From Maribacter halichondriae (GTDB taxonomy: Bacteria > Bacteroidota > Bacteroidia > Flavobacteriales > Flavobacteriaceae): a DNA stretch of 64,000 bases. The stretch is from the NCBI RefSeq assembly GCF_027474825.1, contig NZ_CP107030.1, positions 4,282,001 to 4,346,000 on the forward strand. Direction: 5' to 3'. The notes below the pieces were generated by a model. The model ran no database searches, was not told the DNA's origin, and saw only the letters and a list, made by a program, of their open reading frames with translations. Shown here one piece after another: positions 8,917 through 16,735 of this stretch. Both the position numbers and the translations under genes were made by a program. Numbering within the stretch: position 1 is the stretch's first letter; each line of letters begins with the position of its first letter.

Positions 8917-10108
8917 TTAGAAAAATCCAAAGACTTTAAAAATACTTTTTGCCCCTAAAAAAATCGACAAGGCAATAATAAGTATTCCAACTACATTCTG
9001 AAATGGCTTATTCTTGTATTCGCCCATAACCGATGCTCGATTCACCACCCATAAAAGAAAGACCGCAATAATCGGTAACAAAATACCATTGGCCACTTGA
9101 GCGAATTTGATAATCTCGATAGGTTTAATTCCGAAAGAAAGGAAGAAAACTCCAAGACCCAGAATAATCATCCACACACTTTTAAATCGGATATCCTTCA
9201 AATCGGCATTCCATCCAAAACAGCTGTTCGCCACATAAGCGGCCGCCAATGGGGCCGTTATAGCCGAAGTAACACCCGCGGCAAAAAGCCCGATACCCAT
9301 AAAATATTTAGCACTCTCACCATATAGGGGCTCCAAGCCTTTTGCAAGATCCATGACACCATTGACTTCCCCCGGGAATCGCCGATGCAGCAATAATAAT
9401 CGCCATAGAAACCACTCCACCCAGGGAGATCGAAATAAAAGTATCCCGTCTAACACTACCAAGGTCATCTTTTGACTTCCATTTTTCACTGATCAAAGAG
9501 GCATGTAGGAATAGGTTATAGGGCACAACCGTTGTACCTACCAAGGCGATGACCATCAACAAACTACCGTCGGGCATTTTTGGGAAAAAAAGTCCTTCCA
9601 ACACTTTTGAAACATCTGGTTTGGTAATGATGGCGGTCAACAAAAAAGAAATACTCATGACCAAAACCAATGAGACGAACACTTTTTCCAGCGTTCTATA
9701 ATTACCTATATATAAGAGGAAAAACGCAAGTCCACCTATGATAAAAGGGTAAAATGAGCTGAATTCACTTCCGAACATGGCTTCCAAACCCAATGTGGCT
9801 CCACCGATATTACCTGCCTCGTAGGCAGCATTCCCAATGACAATAGCACATAAAATAATTCCTATAACCAACATTCGAACCCACGGGGTTTGCAGTTCTT
9901 CTTTGATAACATCCGCCAAACCCCTTTGGGTAATAATGCCCAGTCTAGCGGACATTTCTTGTAATACAATAGTCGCCAAAATCGACAAGAGCATCGCCCA
10001 AAGCAGTGCGTGGCCGAATTCCACCCCGGCCAAAGTACATGCCGTCACGGTTCCGGGGCCGATAAATGCAGCGGCAATCAAGACCCCAGGGCCAATTCTC
10101 TTGAACAT
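8917..10108 (-). CDS. NRAMP-fold transporter of the oxoprolinase cluster (one frameshift)
   Basis: An NRAMP-family (APC superfamily, LeuT-fold) membrane protein of about 396 residues once one extra base is removed from the run of five C at 9369-9373 (G on the coding strand). Without that repair it splits into 9317-10108 and a 3' piece. Many hydrophobic segments are visible. The canonical metal-binding DPGN of TM1 is replaced by GPGT, and the TM6 MPHN by VPYN, so classical Mn/Fe transport is doubtful. NRAMP-like genes also occur beside ycsF/kipI/kipA in Bacillus (ycsG). I infer a role in importing 5-oxoproline or a related solute. The ATG at 10108 (MFKRIGPG) is preferred over the upstream one at 10156. 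Confidence 0.8.
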
Positions 10109-10361
10109 AAGATATTCGATTTTTCGTCTTCCGTAAATATAGTTGGTATAGGTCAAAATATATAAAACCGAGTGGTCGAATTACACCACAGTTTTAACAG
10201 TTGTACATGTATTTCATCTAAAAATTTGCAGTTCGTCTAAAAACAGGGTGTCATACATCGATGGTTTATACGATTCGTAAAAACACAGGGTTATTATTAT
10301 CCCAAATCGAACCAAATCAATCTTTCTCGCCACCAACGGGAAAATAAATTAACCTACTTGA

Positions 10362-10805
10362 ATGAACTGTTTAGAATGTAACAAAGAACTTGGCTATCTA
10401 GACCACAAAAACGCTATGGATTCCCTTGGTGTTGAACTGTGCGAAAATCATTTTTCGCGAATGCAAAAGTTGATTGCTCAGAATGAGACCCCCTTAGAGG
10501 CTATTCAATTGTATTATGGTCTAAAACAAGCCAATGTAAATGCCATGTTGGAATGGTGGGACGGGAAAAAATCGGTAGACATTGCGATTTCGCGCGTGAA
10601 GCTCAATATCGAAATCGACACTAAATACCACATGCTCACCCATGAACAGGCGATAAACGATTTAGAGGAGGCGATGCACTCCTTTAAGAATGGATTTACT
10701 ACCATCCGTATTCCGCATGTATTGATCAAACATTATCTGAAGGAAACCGTGACCAATATCCTCGGAATCATGGAGGGCCTAAAGGCCAACATCAAAGTAA
10801 TTTAA
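10362..10805 (+). CDS. Zinc-finger protein with DUF559/Vsr-like nuclease-fold domain
   Basis: A 147-residue protein. The N terminus has a CxxC (CLEC, residues 3-6) and a CxxH (CENH, about 28-31), a likely zinc-binding pair. The C-terminal half has VDIAI, KLNIEIDTKYH and GFTTIRIPHVLI in the order seen in DUF559 and very-short-patch-repair-like nucleases (an Asp, then ExD in a strand, then an RI/RF strand). The usual DUF559 residues are only partly kept, so activity is uncertain. It starts 10 bases before the next gene and is probably co-transcribed with it. Confidence 0.6.
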   Translation: MNCLECNKELGYLDHKNAMDSLGVELCENHFSRMQKLIAQNETPLEAIQLYYGLKQANVNAMLEWWDGKKSVDIAISRVKLNIEIDTKYHMLTHEQAINDLEEAMHSFKNGFTTIRIPHVLIKHYLKETVTNILGIMEGLKANIKVI

Positions 10806-10815
10806 ATGTAAAGTC

Positions 10816-11379
10816 ATGACAGCTGTAAAAAAGATTTTAAAGACTCCTTTACGAATATCCATTGCAGTTTTATTGGTCGGTATGACGGCAAAAATTATGC
10901 AGTGGCCTTTCGCAAAAGAGATTATGCTCATCAGTTTTGTAGCTATTGGCATCTTGTACACTGCTCGCTTCTGGAAAAAATCCGAAAAACAATATGTCGA
11001 TTATGTCAAACTCATTTTGGTCATGTTCTGGACTACGAACGGCATACTTCGTATACTTGATTTTCCATATACCCTGTTCTTTCAAATCGTTACCGCGATT
11101 ACCTTTGTCATCTGGTTTGTTATGGAAGGAACGGCCTATTTCATGGATGAGGACCGAAGGGCGAAAAACACCCTTTCCCATATTCTATGGAATTGTACCC
11201 TTGTCGCCGGAACCTTAGGTATAATATGTGGTAGCCTTCTCAAAATACTATATTGGGAATATGCAACCCATCTTTTATCATTGGGTATTACCATGGTAGC
11301 CGCCTATATTCTCAAAGATATCTTTCTGCCAAGTTCTACGGAGGATGAGGAAGGTAATAACGAAGAATTCCAATTATAA
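10816..11379 (+). CDS. GldL-like integral membrane protein
   Basis: A 187-residue membrane protein with about six hydrophobic segments. Residues 20-40 (LVGMTAKIMQWPFAKE) resemble the TM segment of the type IX secretion/gliding motor protein GldL, where a KIMHWP-like motif sits in the first helix. A second weaker copy (GSLLKILYWEYATHLLSLG) occurs at about 143-161, so the protein looks like a tandem duplication of that unit. It lacks the long cytoplasmic tail of true GldL and has an acidic C terminus. It lies 10 bases after the zinc-finger gene. The function is not known. Confidence 0.65.
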   Translation: MTAVKKILKTPLRISIAVLLVGMTAKIMQWPFAKEIMLISFVAIGILYTARFWKKSEKQYVDYVKLILVMFWTTNGILRILDFPYTLFFQIVTAITFVIWFVMEGTAYFMDEDRRAKNTLSHILWNCTLVAGTLGIICGSLLKILYWEYATHLLSLGITMVAAYILKDIFLPSSTEDEEGNNEEFQL

Positions 11380-11563
11380 CATAAGAAAACTTGATTTTTG
11401 GATAAATGGATGCTAGATATCTAAAAATCCCACTTTTGGAACTACCCAAACTCTTTTGCAGTATTTCGGCCCTACATGGATAAGACATTCTCATTGTCCT
11501 AACTTCATTTTGTGCTCCCTATAGAATTATTCGTATCTTATTTCTCGAAATAATCATCCAAAA

Positions 11564-12676
11564 ATGAGAAATTTAGATCGTAGGAATTGGCTCCGTACGG
11601 TTGGCCTATCCAGTGGATTTGCCTTGTTGGGCGGATTCGAAAGTTTTGCCCTTGAAACTTCGATAAAATCCCCAAAATTAGAAGGACTTGTACGTTTGAG
11701 CTCCAACGAAAACCCATACGGTCCCTCAAAAAGGGTTCGTGAAATCATTACCAATACTTTTGACGATGCCTGCCGATATCCCTTTGGCGCCTTATCTAGT
11801 TTGGTGGAGATGATCGCCGAAAAAGAGGGCGTTACCAAAGACCATGTGGTCGTTACAGGCGGTTCGACCGAAGGATTAAAGGCAGTAGGCCTAACATACG
11901 GGTTGAACGGCGGTGAACTTATTGCTGCCGACCCCACATTTCAGAGCATGCTTACCTATGCCGAGACCTTTGGCGCCCATGTACATCGCGTTCCTGTAAA
12001 TGAAAATATGGAGCATGACCTAGAGGCCATGTCTAAAAGAGTGAACAATAAAACCAACCTGATTTTTATTTGTAACCCGAACAATCCTACGGGTACTTTG
12101 CTCAACAAAAATGCCTTAAAAGACTTTTGTGCGTCCCACGATAATCAGGCGATGATTTTTAGTGATGAGGCCTATTATGATTTTATCACGGAGCCCGAAT
12201 ATCCTTCCATGACAGAATTGGTCAAAGAAGGTCGAAATATTATTGTTTCAAAGACCTTTTCAAAAGTATTCGGTCTCGCAGGAATGCGCATCGGATATTT
12301 GATAGCACGACCCGACATCGCCAAAAGATTAAAAGCCAGCGTTATGGCAAATACGAATATCCTGGCTATCGAAGCCGCCAAAGAAGCATTAAGGGATAAT
12401 GAGTTCTACAAGTTCAGTGTACTGAAGAACAAAGAGGCGAAAGACCAAATCTATGCGACCTTGGATGGATTGGGACTGGAATACATTCCCTCACATACCA
12501 ATTTTGTATTCTTTAAAACGGGTCGTCCAGTAGATCAAATCATTTCGGCCATGCAAAGAGAAAATGTATTGATCGGTAGGCCTTTCCCCCCATTATTGGA
12601 TTGGGCAAGAATAAGCACGGGAACGCTGCCACAAGTAGCTGAATTTAGCAAGGCCTTAAAAAAGGTTATGGGCTAG
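11564..12676 (+). CDS. Tat-exported PLP-dependent aminotransferase (HisC-like)
   Basis: Class I/II aminotransferase of 370 residues, nearest in pattern to histidinol-phosphate aminotransferase. It has VVTGGSTEGLKAV, the ICNPNNPTGT segment, and the Schiff-base lysine in SKTFSKVFGLAGMRIGY. The first 29 residues form a twin-arginine signal (DRRNWLRTVGLS plus a hydrophobic stretch ending GGFESFA), which predicts folding in the cytoplasm and export. A separate cytoplasmic HisC would normally serve histidine synthesis, so this one probably acts on a periplasmic amino or keto acid. No operon partner is seen. Confidence 0.85.
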   Translation: MRNLDRRNWLRTVGLSSGFALLGGFESFALETSIKSPKLEGLVRLSSNENPYGPSKRVREIITNTFDDACRYPFGALSSLVEMIAEKEGVTKDHVVVTGGSTEGLKAVGLTYGLNGGELIAADPTFQSMLTYAETFGAHVHRVPVNENMEHDLEAMSKRVNNKTNLIFICNPNNPTGTLLNKNALKDFCASHDNQAMIFSDEAYYDFITEPEYPSMTELVKEGRNIIVSKTFSKVFGLAGMRIGYLIARPDIAKRLKASVMANTNILAIEAAKEALRDNEFYKFSVLKNKEAKDQIYATLDGLGLEYIPSHTNFVFFKTGRPVDQIISAMQRENVLIGRPFPPLLDWARISTGTLPQVAEFSKALKKVMG

Positions 12677-12678
12677 TT

Positions 12679-12834
12679 TCAGATTTGAATCCTGAGTTTT
12701 TTTATTTTTTTTGATTCTACCCTCATTTTAACGGGAATATTAAAATTGTCCCACAAAGTAATATTGATCAAATGGTCGATCTGCTCGAAATAAGCTTTCT
12801 TGGTCTGTGGTTTGTTTACTATATCCTGTTCCCT
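12679..12834 (-). pseudogene. Remnant of a lost gene (C-terminal end)
   Basis: About 51 codons are open on the minus strand with no start codon. They end at the TGA at 12679-12681, just past the stop of the aminotransferase on the other strand. The peptide (VNKPQTKKAYFEQ, HLINITLWDNF, PVKMRVESKK) has protein-like composition. The open frame is cut off about 20 bases from the inverted-repeat element at 12856, so the rest was probably lost when that region rearranged. I do not recognise the family. Confidence 0.45.
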
Positions 12835-12855
12835 TTAAAATGCAATGAGGTAAAA

Positions 12856-12969
12856 GTCCCTCCTTGGGAGGGATTTAGGGAGGTCGCGTCCGAATAAGAA
12901 ATCCCGATAAGCGATTTTGGTTTGCCAGACTAGTACGCTGACCTCCCCTTACCCCTCCCAAAGAGGGGA
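12856..12969. repeat. 114-bp element with 30-bp inverted repeats
   Basis: The left arm (12856-12885, with CCCTCCTTGGGAGGG) and right arm (12940-12969, with CCCCTTACCCCTCCCAAAG) are about 75-80 percent complementary over 30 bases. They flank a 54-base centre with no ORF. A partial copy sits at 1874-1899. The form fits a small non-autonomous palindromic repeat common between Bacteroidota genes. Confidence 0.7.
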
Positions 12970-13279
12970 TAGCTCACAGTCGGGATTGGAATTTCTCAAA
13001 ACTATGAACGTTACAAATTATTCATAATGTTAGCTGTAGAACCAACTCTTTAAATCACCTTAAACGTCCTTTTTCAGCTTAAAAATCACTTACCTTTCAT
13101 CGATGAAGTACTATTTTTAAAGGTTTTAGCGTTTTTCTAAAATTTCTTTTCATAGAAGATTTCTAACATTTTAACCTAGTAGGCGACCACATGTCGAATT
13201 TTCTCACGTTACATGGGAGGCCAAATCCTTTTACGCCTATCTCAGGGTTTTATATATATAGAATTTAAAACCCGATCTT
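12970..13279. other. Non-coding AT-rich stretch
   Basis: No ORF with coding character, no RNA family I recognise, and no clear promoter. It ends in TTTTATATATATAGAATTT just before the small ORF at 13280. Confidence 0.4.
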
Positions 13280-13372
13280 ATGGAAGAAAAAACTACCCTG
13301 AACGATTACTTGGTTTATAGTTATTGTTCTTTTTGCTTTTTTTGGTCACTGTATATTCTTTTTCTTCAGTAG
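13280..13372 (+). CDS. Possible 30-residue single-pass membrane peptide
   Basis: A small ORF of 30 codons starting ATGGAAGAAAAAACT: a charged N terminus (MEEKTTLNDYL) followed by an uninterrupted hydrophobic, aromatic-rich stretch of about 18 residues (CSFCFFWSLYILFLQ) reaching the stop. A perfect intrinsic-terminator hairpin begins 21 bases after the stop, which supports a real short transcript. There is no detectable Shine-Dalgarno, as is usual in this phylum. The function is unknown. It could instead be a chance frame inside a small RNA. Confidence 0.4.
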   Translation: MEEKTTLNDYLVYSYCSFCFFWSLYILFLQ

Positions 13373-13392
13373 ACCATAGTACCGTTTTAAAC

Positions 13393-13430
13393 AAGAGTCC
13401 ATCCCAAAATGTTTTGGGATGGACTCTTTT
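13393..13430 (+). terminator. Strong intrinsic terminator
   Basis: Perfect 17-bp arms AAGAGTCCATCCCAAAA (13393-13409) and TTTTGGGATGGACTCTT (13412-13428) with a two-base loop, running into TTTT on the plus strand. It follows the 30-residue ORF and has no other gene within 700 bases upstream on this strand. Confidence 0.75.
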
Positions 13431-13446
13431 GCATTATATGTTGAAC

Positions 13447-13617
13447 TCATTGAACTCGTCTTGAGTTGTTGTTTGACACCGAAATTTTTGGCTTTTGTGC
13501 CCTAATGAAGACTTTTTTGAGCAGCATAGCCGTAGCTACGGTGGGAGGAAAAGACAAAATTAGGGTGCAAAATGTGAAAATTGCAGGTAAAAGAATAACT
13601 CAAGACGGGTTCATTGA
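13447..13617. mobile_element. 171-bp long inverted repeat (MITE-like element)
   Basis: The whole tract folds back on itself. The left arm (TCATTGAACTCGTCTTGAGT at 13447, later TTGTGCCCTAAT) matches the reverse complement of the right arm (ATTAGGGTGCAA, later ACTCAAGACGGGTTCATTGA ending at 13617) with scattered mismatches. The symmetry centre is the palindrome CCGTAGCTACGG (13530-13541). No ORF is inside. Length, terminal complementarity and a nearby gene remnant suggest a miniature inverted-repeat element. No target-site duplication is certain. Confidence 0.65.
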
Positions 13618-13662
13618 TATATTCGGAATCTTGTCGTAATTTCTGTCCTTAAATTTTCAAAG

Positions 13663-14751
13663 ATGGAAAAACAAAGACGAGCCTTTATGCAACAGGCGGG
13701 AATCATCGCCGCCTCTACCGCCGTTATGCCAAGCATGGTATTTTGCTCCCCTAGACCACAAAAAGAAAAACTAGGTATCGCCCTGGTCGGATTGGGCTAT
13801 TACAGTACCGATCTGTTGGCCCCTGCCCTACAGCTCACAAAACATTGCGAATTAAAAGGAATCGTAACGGGCAGTCCTGAAAAAATTCCGGATTGGAAAA
13901 CCAAGTATAATATTCAGTACGAAAACATCTACAACTATGAGAATTTTGATGACATCGCTAACAATGATGCCATTGACGTGGTCTATGTGGTACTGCCACC
14001 TTCGATGCATGCGGAATACACCATACGTGCCGCCAAAGCGGGAAAACATGTTTGGTGCGAAAAACCTATGGCCCCATCCGTAACAGAATGTGAGGCGATG
14101 ATTAAGGCCTGTAACGATAATAAAGTAAAACTCTCCATAGGATACCGTTGCCAGCACGACCCCAACATACAAACTTATATGAAAGTAGCTAAAGAGCAGA
14201 CCTTTGGAAAAGTAAAAATGGTTACCTCCGCAGCAGGATATTTTGATGGACGTACCGACCACTGGAAACAGAAGAAAGCCATGGGTGGTGGTGTTATGGG
14301 CGATATGGGCGTTTACGCCATTCAAGGGGCTCGCTTGGCCACAGGGGAAGAACCCATCTCCGTTTTGGCCCAAACGTTCACCACGAGACCAGAAATCTAT
14401 CATGAGGTCGAAGAGACGGCAATGTTCCAATTAGAATTCCCCAGCGGTGCCCGAGCCGCCTGCCATACGAGTTACGGTATGCAAATGAATTATTTGAAAG
14501 TAACCTATGAAAAGGGTTCTTTGCAGATGGAACCCCATTCATCCTATAGTGGAAATAACGGCAGTATGTCCGACGGTACCCTAATTAATTTTCCTTTGGA
14601 AAACCAACAGGCAAAGCAAATGGACGATGACGCCCTCGCCCTCATGAACAATAGTGATTTGCTCGTGCCCGGCGAAGAAGGACTTCGAGATATTCGCGTG
14701 GTCGAGGCGATTTATAAATCCGCTGTCATGAATTGTGAGGTGAAAATTTAA
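13663..14751 (+). CDS. Gfo/Idh/MocA family oxidoreductase with Tat-like signal
   Basis: NAD(P)-dependent sugar or sugar-acid dehydrogenase family protein, 362 residues. The Rossmann motif GIALVGLGYYS (about 38-48) and the family signature CEKPMAPS are present, with the C-terminal alpha/beta domain after about residue 160. The N terminus QRRAFMQQAG followed by a hydrophobic run looks like a twin-arginine signal, common in secreted members of this family in Bacteroidota. It is followed five bases later by an AraD1/GguC-type gene, which suggests joint action on a sugar or sugar acid. Confidence 0.85.
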   Translation: MEKQRRAFMQQAGIIAASTAVMPSMVFCSPRPQKEKLGIALVGLGYYSTDLLAPALQLTKHCELKGIVTGSPEKIPDWKTKYNIQYENIYNYENFDDIANNDAIDVVYVVLPPSMHAEYTIRAAKAGKHVWCEKPMAPSVTECEAMIKACNDNKVKLSIGYRCQHDPNIQTYMKVAKEQTFGKVKMVTSAAGYFDGRTDHWKQKKAMGGGVMGDMGVYAIQGARLATGEEPISVLAQTFTTRPEIYHEVEETAMFQLEFPSGARAACHTSYGMQMNYLKVTYEKGSLQMEPHSSYSGNNGSMSDGTLINFPLENQQAKQMDDDALALMNNSDLLVPGEEGLRDIRVVEAIYKSAVMNCEVKI

Positions 14752-14756
14752 GTGGT

Positions 14757-15755
14757 ATGCGATTAGTACAACTTGTCCATGAGACTTTGGGTCGTAAAGT
14801 AGCCCTTGTGGAAGAACCCAACGTAAGAGTGCTTATCAATTTTACTTCGGTCTATAAAATCGCCACTTCGGCGATCAAGGCCGGTGGAACACTTACCAAA
14901 ATTATTCTTGAGAATCGCTCCGATGAACTCTTGGATTATGATTCAATCTATGAAGGAAAGTCCGAATGGAAACTCTTACCCGCTTTCGACCACCCCACCG
15001 ATGTTACCAAACTCATGCTCGCCGGAACAGGCTTGACACACAAGGCCAGTGCTGAAAATCGCCAGAAAATGCACGAGGCGGAGTCCGAAAGTGAACTGAC
15101 CGATAGTATGAAAATGTACCTGATGGGAGTTGAGGGAGGGCATCCAAAAGAAGGTGAAATCGGAATACAGCCAGAATGGTTCTATAAAGGCAACTGTTCG
15201 GTGCTACGGGCACATAATGATGATTTGACCATTCCCGATTACGGGGATGACGGGGGCGAGGAGCCTGAAATTGCCGGAATCTATATCAATGATTCAAACG
15301 GAAGCCCATGGCGTATCGGTTTTGCGACGGCCAATGAATTCTCTGACCATGTTATGGAACGGAAAAACTATCTGTATTTGGCTCCCTCAAAGATTCGTAA
15401 TTGTTCCCTGGGTCCCGAATTGGTCATCACGGATGATTTTAGCGATATCGAAGGAACAGTCCGTATCATTAGGAATGGAGCAGTTCTTTGGGAAAAGACC
15501 ATACGAACAGGCGAAGTTAATATGTCGCATAGCTTGAATAATTTGGAATATCATCATTTTAAATATGCTAACCATCGTATTCCCGATTTGGGGCACATCC
15601 ACTTCTTTGGTGCGGATGCCTTTAGTTTCGGGGAGAAAATCACCTTGAAAAACGGGGATATTATGGAGATCCATTGGAAAAACATGGGAAGACCATTAAA
15701 AAACCGACTGACAATTTCGGAAAAAGAGGAATTCACTATTTCCCACTTTCGATAA
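14757..15755 (+). CDS. AraD1/GguC family protein (FAH superfamily)
   Basis: A 332-residue protein of the fumarylacetoacetate-hydrolase fold, subgroup AraD1/GguC, linked to catabolism of arabinose and related sugar acids. Typical segments are LAGTGLTH, GGHPKEGEIGIQPEWFYKG, the metal-binding DDGGEEPEIAG, GFATANEFSDHVMERKNYLYLA, and GEVNMSHSLNNLEYHHFKYA. It lies five bases after the Gfo/Idh/MocA gene, so they form a two-gene unit. The true substrate is not shown by sequence. Confidence 0.85.
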   Translation: MRLVQLVHETLGRKVALVEEPNVRVLINFTSVYKIATSAIKAGGTLTKIILENRSDELLDYDSIYEGKSEWKLLPAFDHPTDVTKLMLAGTGLTHKASAENRQKMHEAESESELTDSMKMYLMGVEGGHPKEGEIGIQPEWFYKGNCSVLRAHNDDLTIPDYGDDGGEEPEIAGIYINDSNGSPWRIGFATANEFSDHVMERKNYLYLAPSKIRNCSLGPELVITDDFSDIEGTVRIIRNGAVLWEKTIRTGEVNMSHSLNNLEYHHFKYANHRIPDLGHIHFFGADAFSFGEKITLKNGDIMEIHWKNMGRPLKNRLTISEKEEFTISHFR

Positions 15756-15796
15756 AAAGTATACTACGCAGCCCCGATTTTCGTTTATAAAGTATC

Positions 15797-16624
15797 ATGA
15801 AAAGAATATTTTTTCTATTGATGGCTATATGCTTCGGCTTACCTAACCCGCTTCAGGCAGGTGAAATTGATTTTAATCATAAAGCCGAATGTACTTCTGA
15901 ACCCTCGTTGGCAAAGACAGCCATTACCATTACCTCTCCGAAAAGCGGAACAATTTGGACGGCACCAGGCGTGGTGACCTTGGAATGGGTTACCAAGAAT
16001 ATACCCGCCAACAAAACGATAAAATTTTACCTTTCCAAAGACGATATGGTCGTTCAGGAGTTAGGTGTTTTCAAGAATATCGGATTTTCGGAAGAAATAA
16101 AAATCTCACCGGGCCTTCAGACCGGAAATAACTATCGGGTCGTAGGGATCGAGCTTTTTCCCGATGACAAGTACAGTATCGCAAAATATGCCACGGGACT
16201 CTTTACCATCAACAAATTGCCGAGAGAAGTAAAACCCATAGTTCAGACAGTACCTGAAATAGAACCTTTGCGAGACACCTTCGACGGAAGGGCCTTGAAC
16301 TATGTTCAAGAACTGGAAGTGACCGGCACAAGCATTCAAATCAATCTTTGGGACCATAGCCGAAAAGATGGGGATATTGTATCAATATATTTAAATGGCG
16401 AGGCAATTGTCTCAAAGTATGCCTTGGAATACCACAAAAAGAAGGTAGAAGTTGTTCTAGACCCTTCAAAACCGAACGACCTATTTTTGTATGCCCATAA
16501 TTTGGGTGAATTTCCGCCCAACACGGTCTCCATTGAAATTGTGGACGGTTCTTCCACCGAAAACATCATACTCAACTCCGATTTGAAAAGTTGTGAGGCG
16601 GTTTCGATCAACGTGAAAAAATAA
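15797..16624 (+). CDS. Secreted protein with Ig-like (Kre9/KNH-type) domain
   Basis: A 275-residue protein with an N-terminal signal peptide (KRIFFLLMAICFGLPNPLQA). Residues about 40-135 resemble the Kre9/KNH-type beta-sandwich (ITSPKSGTIWTAPGVVTLEW, then NYRVVGIELFPDDKYS). Residues about 170-275 form a second beta-rich domain (INLWDHSRKDGDIVSIYLNG, then NTVSIEIVDGSSTENIILN) found repeatedly in exported Bacteroidota proteins. The last 32 codons or so are duplicated downstream at 18185-18313. Function unknown. Confidence 0.65.
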   Translation: MKRIFFLLMAICFGLPNPLQAGEIDFNHKAECTSEPSLAKTAITITSPKSGTIWTAPGVVTLEWVTKNIPANKTIKFYLSKDDMVVQELGVFKNIGFSEEIKISPGLQTGNNYRVVGIELFPDDKYSIAKYATGLFTINKLPREVKPIVQTVPEIEPLRDTFDGRALNYVQELEVTGTSIQINLWDHSRKDGDIVSIYLNGEAIVSKYALEYHKKKVEVVLDPSKPNDLFLYAHNLGEFPPNTVSIEIVDGSSTENIILNSDLKSCEAVSINVKK

Positions 16625-16735
16625 CAATTCGCTTCATGGGAATTTTGTAAATTGGACCAGCAGCAATCCTGGAGTCCCGTTGATGCTTTCAAGTTGCAGT
16701 CCAAACCGAATAAGTCTATCCTTAGAACCGCCTGA

